NCBI GenBank assembly: GCA_947494695.1
Contig: CANLWB010000008.1
Location: forward strand, 248,001 to 312,000
Length of the DNA stretch: 64,000 nucleotides
DNA from: an uncultured Flavobacteriaceae bacterium
Lineage (GTDB): Bacteria; Bacteroidota; Bacteroidia; Flavobacteriales; Flavobacteriaceae
Direction of reading: 5' to 3'
Position numbers and translations under genes: made by a program. Under the pieces are notes generated by a model. That model worked only from the letters and a program-made list of their open reading frames with translations. It was not told the origin of the DNA and made no database searches. This document shows, one piece after another, positions 1 to 7,164 of this stretch (its first letter is position 1; the number at the start of each line of letters is the position of its first letter).

Positions 1-373
1 ACTCCGGACCATCATGAAAAGGCAATGCGACAATTTTATCTTCGAATTCTTGCTTATATAATAACGACCTGGACCATCCGTTTGGAAAATCACTGGGAGC
101 ATTCTTATTGATATAGGGTGTTAAATCTTCTATGGCATTAGAGGTATAAGCCTCGGTAATCCAATCGGTATTTATTAAAGAAACATCCCAGGTCCCGTTC
201 GCTAATCCATCTTCTTTTAAAATGGTATCGTAGAGTGGATGTAAATCCAGAGCTACAGCTTCCAGTTCCATATCACACCCGGTTTCTTCACAAAATGATG
301 TCCAGATTTTATCGATGGCAGATTCGAATGCATCAAATTTTCGGACGGCTATTCTAAATTTGTTTTGTCTCAT
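1..373 (-). CDS. Solute-binding-protein-like protein, 3' end cut by the window edge
   Basis: The first 124 residues are visible. They read like the N-terminal lobe of a family 1 (sugar-type) extracellular solute-binding protein: an early beta strand (FRIAVRKFDAF), a helix, then a WDVSLINTDW segment and an ALPFHDGPE strand. The start ATG overlaps the stop of the upstream CoA-transferase by one base (TAATG), so translation is probably coupled. The N terminus is polar (MRQNKFRIA) and has neither a signal peptide nor a lipobox, which is odd for a periplasmic binding protein. No ABC permease or ATPase is visible. It is the last visible gene of the operon starting at 5111, and a relative lies at 2874-4025. 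The fold assignment is by sequence resemblance; a cytoplasmic binding or enzymatic role is inference. Confidence 0.7.
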   Translation of the reverse strand, partial: MRQNKFRIAVRKFDAFESAIDKIWTSFCEETGCDMELEAVALDLHPLYDTILKEDGLANGTWDVSLINTDWITEAYTSNAIEDLTPYINKNAPSDFPNGWSRSLLYKQEFEDKIVALPFHDGPE

Positions 374-1518
374 TAATCTGCTATTAGTTCTTTTACAATG
401 GCATTCGTATGCTCTCCCAAAGATGGTGAGCCCAAGGTTGATGTTAACACGTTCCCATCAATCCTAATGGGGCATCTTGTTGTCTCATACTCAAAACCAT
501 CTCCCATGACCACGTTTTGAATCATATCCAACACTTTAAACCCATCGTGCTTAAAGAGGGTATCCCAATTCATGACACTAGCACACCAAATATCTGCCGG
601 CTCCAATACCGATAACCATTTTTCTGTAGTATCCGTTTTTAAATGTGTGGCTAAAATGTCTTTTATCTCATCACGTTGTGTGAACCAACTTGCTACTTCT
701 GGGTAATTTTTAAGAGCTTCGCAATCTAACAACGCTCCCAATACAGGAATGGCTCCCATGGCAAGTGCCAAATACCCATTACTGGTTTGATACACCCCAT
801 ATGGCGCTCCCAGATAGGCGTGTGCGTTATTGTTTTTGGTTCGTTCGGTTGGTTGTCCTCCATCATGATAATAGGTTGTGATGGTTTCAAATTGAAAATC
901 TAAAGCAGATTCCAGCATACTGATAGATACTTTAGATCCCTCTCCGGTTTTAGCTCTTTTTATTAGAGCTGCCAAAACCCCCTGAACCAGGTGAGACCCC
1001 GAAAGAATATCCACTATAGCTAATCCCATAGGAACTGGACCCTGATCTGCATTACCACTTAACCAAGCGAGTCCAGACAATGATTGTAACAATAAATCCT
1101 GACCTGGTTTCGACCTCCAGGGACCTTCGTCTCCGTACCCCGTAATATTACCGTAAACGATAGAAGGGTTTACTTTTTTTACAGACTCATAATCTAAGCC
1201 CAAACGTTCTATAACGCCTGGCCTAAAATTATGAATCAACACATCGGCTTTTTCAATTAACTTTAGAACCCGATGTTTATCGGTATCCTCTTTTAAATCG
1301 GCCTGAAAACTTTCTTTATTTCTGTTTATAGCTCTAAACACTGAAGACTCTCCATTTAATATCACATTAGACACGTATAACTGTCTACAGATATCTCCGG
1401 TCTCCGGACGCTCAACTTTTATAACACGAGCTCCTAAATCTGCCATTCTTAAGGTTGCAGATGGCGCCGATAAGAACTGACTTAAATCAACTATTAATAT
1501 ATCTTCTAAGGGTAACAT
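373..1518 (-). CDS. CaiB/BaiF family (class III) CoA-transferase, copy 2
   Basis: A 381-residue protein of typical length for family III CoA-transferases, which move CoA between carboxylic acids through an aspartyl-CoA thioester. Family marks are the N-terminal [18 protein letters not shown] strand, the [14 protein letters not shown] block, the [14 protein letters not shown] block, and KPGQDLLLQ, whose Asp141 is the expected catalytic aspartate. It is clearly a paralogue of the product of 1730-2872, with the same length and the same blocks at the same positions, so the pair arose by duplication. The start ATG lies four bases after the stop of the 67-residue gene, and the stop overlaps the next start (TAATG). 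The acid substrate is unknown; the sugar-transporter neighbour suggests a sugar-derived acid (inference). Confidence 0.85.
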   Translation of the reverse strand: MLPLEDILIVDLSQFLSAPSATLRMADLGARVIKVERPETGDICRQLYVSNVILNGESSVFRAINRNKESFQADLKEDTDKHRVLKLIEKADVLIHNFRPGVIERLGLDYESVKKVNPSIVYGNITGYGDEGPWRSKPGQDLLLQSLSGLAWLSGNADQGPVPMGLAIVDILSGSHLVQGVLAALIKRAKTGEGSKVSISMLESALDFQFETITTYYHDGGQPTERTKNNNAHAYLGAPYGVYQTSNGYLALAMGAIPVLGALLDCEALKNYPEVASWFTQRDEIKDILATHLKTDTTEKWLSVLEPADIWCASVMNWDTLFKHDGFKVLDMIQNVVMGDGFEYETTRCPIRIDGNVLTSTLGSPSLGEHTNAIVKELIAD

Positions 1519-1522
1519 CCTT

Positions 1523-1726
1523 TTAACTTTTTTGATTTTTATACTTCACCGTTTGCAGATGCTCACAGTACAATACCACATTATTAAACATCATGGCTTC
1601 CCCTTCTAACATGATTCTCTTAACGGAGTGGTTTTTTTTACCAATTTCAAAACCTTCATAAAACCAATCTTCGGTATGATATACCGGTATATCCTGGTGC
1701 GAATCTAAGGGTGTGCTTTCTGGCAT
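1523..1726 (-). CDS. Small 67-residue protein, possibly a MaoC-like N-terminal fragment
   Basis: A short gene packed between two CoA-transferase genes, with three- and four-base gaps to its neighbours, so it is almost certainly translated. The segment [12 protein letters not shown] followed by a helix resembles the N-terminal part of MaoC/mesaconyl-CoA hydratase-like proteins (pattern 'f-eDfevG..'). The protein stops at 67 residues, before the hot-dog fold could be completed, and there is no room downstream for the rest. It may be a truncated hydratase kept for operon continuity, or a small partner of the CoA-transferases. The family resemblance is weak and rests on one motif. Confidence 0.55.
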   Translation of the reverse strand: MPESTPLDSHQDIPVYHTEDWFYEGFEIGKKNHSVKRIMLEGEAMMFNNVVLYCEHLQTVKYKNQKS

Positions 1727-1729
1727 GTT

Positions 1730-2872
1730 TTAAAGTTTAAATTCTTCTATAATGGCTTCTGTATCCTGCCCTACTTTTGGAGCACCTTTTGAAGCATACA
1801 ACTTCTCATCGTTCAATCTTATTGGACATCGGGTTGTATGTATAGCTTCTCCAGTATGTAATCGTATTTTTTGATCCATTCCCAAAACCTTATAAGCATC
1901 ATGGTTCAGTAATGTTTTATAATCATAAACATCAGAACACCAAATACCTGCCGCTTCTAAAATCAATAGCCAATCGCTTGTATTTTTATTAACCAGAAAG
2001 GTTCTTAAAATATCCATGATCTCATCACGTCGTTCAAACCAGGAATTGGAATCAGTAAAAGCTTCCAAATCCTTGCATTCTAAAACTTTGGCAAGATTTA
2101 TTAATGATCCCATGGCCAGAGACAAATAGCCGTCTTTAGTTTTGTAAACTCCGTAGGGGGCGCCCAAATACGCATGCGCCGAACCTTGTTTTGCACGTTC
2201 AGGTAGTTTATTCCCATCGTTTAAATAGGTAGTAATCACTTCAAATTGAAAGTCTAATATAGACTCCAATAAACTTACCTCTACCAGGGAACCTTTTTGT
2301 GTTTTCCCTCGTTTAATAATGGCCGCCAATACGCCATGAACTAAATGAGTTCCGGTGACCAAATCTGCCGTAGCAAGTCCCATAGGAACGGGTTCATTAT
2401 CTTTATTTCCGGTTAAATTAACCAGCCCAGACATACACTGCACCAATAAATCCTGACCTGGCTTTTTGGCCCAGGGTCCTTTGGTACCATAACCGGTAAC
2501 CGCTGCATAAATTATTTTGGGGTTAATATTCTGAACAGTAAGATAGTCTAACCCAATTTTTTCCATCACACCAGGACGAAAATTATGCGTCATAACATCG
2601 GCTTGTTCTATTAATTTCTTTACACGGCTTAAATCGTCTGCATCTTTTAAGTTTGCTGCATACGATTCTTTATTCCTGTTAACCGTATGAAAAACCAAAC
2701 TACTCCCGTCTACAAACAAATTCTTAATCGCAATTTGTCTACATCCCTCTCCATACTTTGGCCTTTCTATTTTTATCACTCTGGCTCCCAAATCTGCTAA
2801 TCTTAATCCGGCAGATGGCCCAGCCATGAACTGACAAAACTCCAGAACCAGAATACCTTCTAATGGCCTCAT
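1730..2872 (-). CDS. CaiB/BaiF family (class III) CoA-transferase, copy 1
   Basis: A 380-residue class III CoA-transferase. It shares with the second copy the [13 protein letters not shown] block, NRNKES, NFRPGVMEKIGLDY and KPGQDLLVQ with the likely catalytic Asp141. The start ATG lies one base after the stop of the solute-binding-like gene (2874-4025). Two paralogous transferases in one operon could form a heteromer or act on two related acids. The expected role is activation of a carboxylate by CoA exchange in the cytoplasm. The substrate cannot be read from the sequence; L-carnitine, oxalate, benzylsuccinate and mesaconate enzymes all belong to this superfamily. Confidence 0.85.
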   Translation of the reverse strand: MRPLEGILVLEFCQFMAGPSAGLRLADLGARVIKIERPKYGEGCRQIAIKNLFVDGSSLVFHTVNRNKESYAANLKDADDLSRVKKLIEQADVMTHNFRPGVMEKIGLDYLTVQNINPKIIYAAVTGYGTKGPWAKKPGQDLLVQCMSGLVNLTGNKDNEPVPMGLATADLVTGTHLVHGVLAAIIKRGKTQKGSLVEVSLLESILDFQFEVITTYLNDGNKLPERAKQGSAHAYLGAPYGVYKTKDGYLSLAMGSLINLAKVLECKDLEAFTDSNSWFERRDEIMDILRTFLVNKNTSDWLLILEAAGIWCSDVYDYKTLLNHDAYKVLGMDQKIRLHTGEAIHTTRCPIRLNDEKLYASKGAPKVGQDTEAIIEEFKL

Positions 2873-2873
2873 A

Positions 2874-4025
2874 TTAAATATCTAATGACTTTTTATACAA
2901 TTCATTTAATCCGGCCAAGATGCTTTTTTCATCACCACCGTTCATTAAATAATCTCGAATAGGCGTACCTGCTCTATCTTGAAAATACATATGACCATTA
3001 TAACGAGGACGAAGAAATGCACGATCTAATCCCGGTAATGTACTCTTAAAGAAATTTGCTGTCTGACTATTCGTGTACTCATCTGTCCAGGCTTTTCTGT
3101 GCCCCGGTTGTCCACCATTATCAAAGAACACGGTTTTCTGACATGCTTCTGACCCTACATACTCAACATATTTCATCACCATGTCTTTCTCTTTTGTTTT
3201 TGCAGAAACCGCTAAACCGGTTCCTCCAAGGGTAGAAATTGCACCAACACCATTAATTTCCACCATATCATGAAAATACAGCAGTTTACGAGCATAACCT
3301 TTTCTACTATAGTTGGTATATCCGTAAGCCCATGGACAATAGGCATATTTATCGGTAAGAGTCATCGCCTCATATATTTGAATTGGGTTCCAATCGTACA
3401 TTTGAGGATCCATTTCAACCGCCAATGCACGCAACATTTTTAGCGCTTTTACTCCTATGTCTTCACTAACGACATGTTCTTTAGATGTACAAACTTCTTC
3501 ACCTAAATTACAACACATCATATAAAAATTCATTAACGTGTCTTGAGGAATTCCCGGCATGATTACTAATCCTTTTTTAGCCAAAGCCAGTAATTCATCA
3601 TATGTTTTTGGCAGTTCCAAACCTTTTTCTTCGAAAATATCGGGTCTACTGGATGCCACGGGTGTAGCAGCATCTACTGCTAAGGCCCACTGGTGACCAT
3701 TTGACGAATAGCTCTCATGAGAACGCCCAACAGTATGTTTTGCTAAATCATCCAAGAACGCTTTGGGTAAATGCTCATCCAATGGTAAAATCACATTGTT
3801 TTTCCCTGCGAATCCTGCCCAAGGGTGATCTATTATGAGCAAATCGTAACGCTCTGCCAGTTTATTTATAGGTTCATCTGCAAAAGCTTGTAACGATCTT
3901 TTTTCCCAGGTTATATCTACATTTGGATGCAATTCTGAAAAACGTTGCGCAGTGGCAACCATCGATGTAAACCCCCTACTATGATTCCAAGTAATTCCTT
4001 TTAATTGTATTCTTTTTATACTCAT
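2874..4025 (-). CDS. Solute-binding-protein-like protein without signal peptide
   Basis: A 383-residue protein with the layout of a family 1 sugar-binding protein: N-terminal lobe with FSELHPNVDITWE, hinge segment YDLLIIDHPW, ALAVDAATPV, TYDELLALAKKG, and the C-terminal GGTGLAVSAKTKEKDMVMKY pattern typical of ABC-type binding proteins. It begins MSIKRIQLKGITWNHSRG, where binding proteins normally carry a signal peptide; the lobe starts directly, so no export signal fits. No permease or ATPase accompanies it. It follows the RhaT-like gene by 18 bases and precedes the CoA-transferase by one base. A cytoplasmic ligand-binding or scaffolding role is inference. Confidence 0.75.
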   Translation of the reverse strand: MSIKRIQLKGITWNHSRGFTSMVATAQRFSELHPNVDITWEKRSLQAFADEPINKLAERYDLLIIDHPWAGFAGKNNVILPLDEHLPKAFLDDLAKHTVGRSHESYSSNGHQWALAVDAATPVASSRPDIFEEKGLELPKTYDELLALAKKGLVIMPGIPQDTLMNFYMMCCNLGEEVCTSKEHVVSEDIGVKALKMLRALAVEMDPQMYDWNPIQIYEAMTLTDKYAYCPWAYGYTNYSRKGYARKLLYFHDMVEINGVGAISTLGGTGLAVSAKTKEKDMVMKYVEYVGSEACQKTVFFDNGGQPGHRKAWTDEYTNSQTANFFKSTLPGLDRAFLRPRYNGHMYFQDRAGTPIRDYLMNGGDEKSILAGLNELYKKSLDI

Positions 4026-4043
4026 CTTTATATTTTATGTTTG

Positions 4044-5111
4044 CTAGTGTGCTATTATGTCTTCTCCTAACACGGTTCCGTATGCCATAATCACAAAAGA
4101 TATGACCAATATAATTAAGGCTATAATTAGTGTTAAATATGTTTTTTTGGATACTGCGGACCATTCTTTCATAAGAATACCGACTATGTAGCTAAAGAAA
4201 ATTAGCATAGACATGTGTATGACCCAACTGGCATAACCGTAATCCCCCATTTGAACATGTCCGATTCCGTAGAAGAAAAATTGTCCATACCATAAGGCTC
4301 CGCTTAGAACAGACAGTCCGAAATTTAGTGCAAAGCTCTTTTTCCCTATACCTTTAACATCTACTAACTCCTTTAAGGTTCCATTTTTAAGTCCAGATAT
4401 TGTAAACCAAATAAAATTAGTTATAAAAGCACCTCCTGTAGATAAAATTAAATTAGCATTACCTTCAAAATTACCCGCACCATAATTACCTGCAATCTCT
4501 GCAACTGGAGCCCCTACGGTTAACGAAATACCAAAAACAGCCGATAATACCCCGGCAATTATTGTTAAGACTAAACCTTTTTTCATATTAAAAGTGAGCG
4601 CTTCGCCTTCATGTGGTCCCGCAGCTTTTAAATCTTTTTCTTTTTTGTAACCTGCCATGCCACAAATTACAATCCCTATGAGTGCAATGAACATCCCTAA
4701 AAAGATGATCTCTCCACCTGGCTCATTAAACTTTTTAATTAAAGCACCTTCCAAAATTAGTGGCACAATAGTTCCAAAAATAGCCGAAATACCAATTGAA
4801 ATTGTATAGGTTAATGAATATCCAATATGTTTAATAGCAAACCCAAAACACATCCCTCCAAACCCATAAACAGCCCCTAATAATGTGGCGTTTACCAGAA
4901 CATCTGTTGGTGACTCGCTAAATACATCCCATAAATTCGGAACCGTTAAGAATCCAAATAAAAAGGGAAAAATAAACCAGGCAAAAGATGCCTGTAAAAT
5001 CCAATAAGAGTCCCACGACCATTTTTTTACTTTTTGAAAAGGGACATAACATGTAGAAGCTACTACACCTCCAACTCCATGAACCAGGGTACCTATTATA
5101 GGATTTGCCAT
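4044..5111 (-). CDS. RhaT-like sugar/proton symporter
   Basis: A 355-residue inner-membrane protein with about ten hydrophobic segments, matching the length and layout of the L-rhamnose/H+ symporter family (drug/metabolite transporter superfamily). The N terminus (MANPIIGTLVHGVGGVVAST), the KVKKWSWDSYW loop and GAVYGFGGMCFGFAIKHIGYS are characteristic. It is the first gene of the operon running down to the window edge and faces the IclR gene across a 114-base regulatory gap. It would bring a deoxysugar or related monosaccharide across the inner membrane. Rhamnose itself is not certain, because no rhamnose isomerase, kinase or aldolase is present here. Confidence 0.85.
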   Translation of the reverse strand: MANPIIGTLVHGVGGVVASTCYVPFQKVKKWSWDSYWILQASFAWFIFPFLFGFLTVPNLWDVFSESPTDVLVNATLLGAVYGFGGMCFGFAIKHIGYSLTYTISIGISAIFGTIVPLILEGALIKKFNEPGGEIIFLGMFIALIGIVICGMAGYKKEKDLKAAGPHEGEALTFNMKKGLVLTIIAGVLSAVFGISLTVGAPVAEIAGNYGAGNFEGNANLILSTGGAFITNFIWFTISGLKNGTLKELVDVKGIGKKSFALNFGLSVLSGALWYGQFFFYGIGHVQMGDYGYASWVIHMSMLIFFSYIVGILMKEWSAVSKKTYLTLIIALIILVISFVIMAYGTVLGEDIIAH

Positions 5112-5144
5112 AATTTAATTTAGATTAAAAGTTAGTTATAAAAA

Positions 5145-5177
5145 TTTCATATACGAAAATATGTTTTATATATGAAA
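5145..5177. promoter_or_regulatory. Perfect 9-bp inverted repeat, candidate IclR operator
   Basis: TTTCATATA (5145-5153) and TATATGAAA (5169-5177) form a perfect dyad with a 15-base spacer between the divergent RhaT-like and IclR genes. IclR regulators commonly bind palindromes in the divergent region next to their own gene. The dyad is seen in the sequence; the assignment is inference. Confidence 0.45.
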
Positions 5178-5225
5178 TAAACAAGAAGCGAATAGTTTTT
5201 ATTAATATTGCATTATATTTATAAT

Positions 5226-5996
5226 ATGGCAAAAACAACACCTACAAAATACAACGCACCTGCACTGGACAAAGGACTGGATATCATAGAGTACCTATCA
5301 CAAGAAGGCGTTCCTTTAACCCAGGCAGAAATTGCACAAGGCATAGACAGAACACCTAGCGAAATATATCGTATGCTCATTTGTCTGGAAGAGCGTGGTT
5401 ATTTGATACGAGGAACCAGTGCAGGAAAATACAGGTTATCACTAAAAATGTATAACCTTTCGCATACACATACACCTTTTGATGAATTAAGACGTGTGGC
5501 ACATCACCCGATGCAACAATTGGCTGAAGCGACTAGACAATCCTGTCATTTAAGTATCATGAATAACGATCAGCTACTCGTTATTTATCAGATGAGAAGT
5601 CCGAGCCCAGTATCGTTATCTATAGAAGAAGGCACGCATTTCCCTATTTCTATGACAACTTCAGGCAAAACCTTGTTATCTACATTTTCAAAAGAAAAAA
5701 GGGAAACCATTTTAGCTCGCGACAAACACTTTAAAGTTTGGAACAAAAAGCAAAAAGAAACCCTTTTAGCAACTATAAAAGCCATAGAAAAGGATGGCTA
5801 TAAATGCTCTAAAAGTGAATTAACCAGTGGCGTTACAGATATAGCTGTACCCCTCGGCTCAAAAAACTCCTATATCAATGCGGTTTTAGCAATTTCTATT
5901 TTTTCTTCAAGCCTGGAAGGTGAGGTAGATATTGAAACCACACTCAAAGCTTTAAAAAAAACACAACATACTATAAATCAACTCATAGGTAGTTAA
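5226..5996 (+). CDS. IclR family transcriptional regulator
   Basis: A 256-residue regulator with an N-terminal winged helix-turn-helix at about residues 14-75 (KGLDIIEYLS, LTQAEIAQGI, SEIYRMLICLEERGYL) and a C-terminal IclR effector domain (HPMQQLAEATRQSCHLS, then FPISMTTSGKTLLS). The start was placed at the ATG at 5226, where homologous N termini normally begin; a TTG six codons upstream (5208) is in frame but less likely. It is divergent from the RhaT-like/CoA-transferase operon and probably controls it in response to a small acid or sugar. The nearby dyad at 5145-5177 is a plausible site. Confidence 0.9.
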   Translation: MAKTTPTKYNAPALDKGLDIIEYLSQEGVPLTQAEIAQGIDRTPSEIYRMLICLEERGYLIRGTSAGKYRLSLKMYNLSHTHTPFDELRRVAHHPMQQLAEATRQSCHLSIMNNDQLLVIYQMRSPSPVSLSIEEGTHFPISMTTSGKTLLSTFSKEKRETILARDKHFKVWNKKQKETLLATIKAIEKDGYKCSKSELTSGVTDIAVPLGSKNSYINAVLAISIFSSSLEGEVDIETTLKALKKTQHTINQLIGS

Positions 5997-6042
5997 TTTG
6001 TAGTTTTTACACATTCGAAAGACACTTACCGCCCTATTTAAC

Positions 6043-6054
6043 ACAAACGTTTGT
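6043..6054. promoter_or_regulatory. 12-bp perfect palindrome ACAAACGTTTGT
   Basis: The palindrome lies about 110 bases upstream of the lipoprotein ATG at 6163. Its CG-centred AAACGTTT core resembles operators of LacI-type sugar regulators. No LacI gene is in the window, so the binder would be encoded elsewhere. Confidence 0.3.
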
Positions 6055-6162
6055 ATGATTTATCTTCTGTTTTTTTATAATTTTACCTCATAAATCTTCG
6101 AGCTATTTCGACGATTTAAAAACATTCAAAACCATTGTTAACCCCAAATTTAAACTTTGAAT

Positions 6163-6966
6163 ATGAAAACGTTAAGGATTTTACCTAAGCTAACCTATTT
6201 ATGCGGACTTTTTGTAGTCGCATCCTATGTCTCATCCTGTTCTGGAGACGACTCTAATCCTGATCCAAAAGCAGAGGAATGTATTAAAACCTGTGATTCT
6301 GGTTTTGTACTTAATAAGGATACCTGTGAATGTGAGAAAGAGGAGGCCTGTAATAAAACATGTAGCGATGATTTAATTTTAAATACAGACACTTGCGAAT
6401 GTGAAGCATTTGTTGCTAAAGTTCTTGATGTAGATGCTTCTATAGCCACTTTAACAGATGATTGGAAAAAGCAAACCACAATTAACGATTACTCAGGTGA
6501 AGGATATATTGTATGGGAAGGACCTGGCCTAGCCTGGAAGGGCAACATTGGTGCCGTTGGCAAACTAAACTATACTATAGATGTTCCCAGAGCCGGCACT
6601 TACTTATTTCAATGGAGATCTTATATCGCCAAAAAGGCTGCTTCGAACCCTGGAAGTGAGCATAATGATAGCTGGCTTAAGTTTCCCGATGCGGATGATT
6701 TCTTTGCAGTAAGAAATGGTAGTACAATTTACCCAAAAGGTTCTGGAAAAACCCCAAATCCAGCAGGTGAAAGCGGGAATGGTTTTTTCAAAGTATACAT
6801 GAATCAAGTGGATACATGGTCGACAGCCAGTAACACTTCAGATAACAATGCCCATAAAATCTACGTGACTTTCAATGAGGCCAAAACATATACGGTAGAA
6901 ATTGCTGCGAGATCAGATTTTCATGCCATAGATTCATTTAAACTTACTGAGCAAAAACCTGATTAA
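6163..6966 (+). CDS. Cys-rich lipoprotein with a C-terminal carbohydrate-binding-like domain
   Basis: A 267-residue exported lipoprotein: a hydrophobic stretch at about residues 10-22 and lipobox SSC with Cys26, followed by SGDDSNP, the acidic type of tether that directs Bacteroidota lipoproteins to the surface. Residues 40-80 hold two repeats of the form C-x3-C-x10-C-x-C (LNKDTCECE and LNTDTCECE). The rest (about 90-267) is a beta-rich module with GYIVWEGPG, DVPRAGTYLFQWRSYIA and SDFHAIDSFKL, reminiscent of malectin/CBM-type beta sandwiches. It probably binds a galactan at the cell surface. I placed the start at ATG 6163 rather than the in-frame TTG at 6157. I cannot name the domain family. 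A terminator hairpin follows. Confidence 0.75.
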   Translation: MKTLRILPKLTYLCGLFVVASYVSSCSGDDSNPDPKAEECIKTCDSGFVLNKDTCECEKEEACNKTCSDDLILNTDTCECEAFVAKVLDVDASIATLTDDWKKQTTINDYSGEGYIVWEGPGLAWKGNIGAVGKLNYTIDVPRAGTYLFQWRSYIAKKAASNPGSEHNDSWLKFPDADDFFAVRNGSTIYPKGSGKTPNPAGESGNGFFKVYMNQVDTWSTASNTSDNNAHKIYVTFNEAKTYTVEIAARSDFHAIDSFKLTEQKPD

Positions 6967-6981
6967 GGTTCTTTTATTTTT

Positions 6982-7020
6982 AAAAGAGCGCTTATTCTTA
7001 ATAGAAATAAGCTCTCTTTT
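6982..7020. terminator. Hairpin terminator between convergent genes
   Basis: AAAAGAGCGCTTATT (6982-6996) pairs with AATAAGCTCTCTTTT (7006-7020) with one mismatch and a nine-base loop. T-rich sequence follows on the + strand. It sits 15 bases after the lipoprotein stop and can serve transcripts from both sides. Confidence 0.75.
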
Positions 7021-7164
7021 TTATTATTTTGTCCACGTTTTAAATGAGCCGTCAAAAAAGCACTAAACGTCAAAAATTAAACTAAGTGTTTATTCATTTT
7101 GTTCTGAATAACTGCTTTTATACTGCATTTTAAAGAGAGACTGCACCTTATAAACCAAATACGC

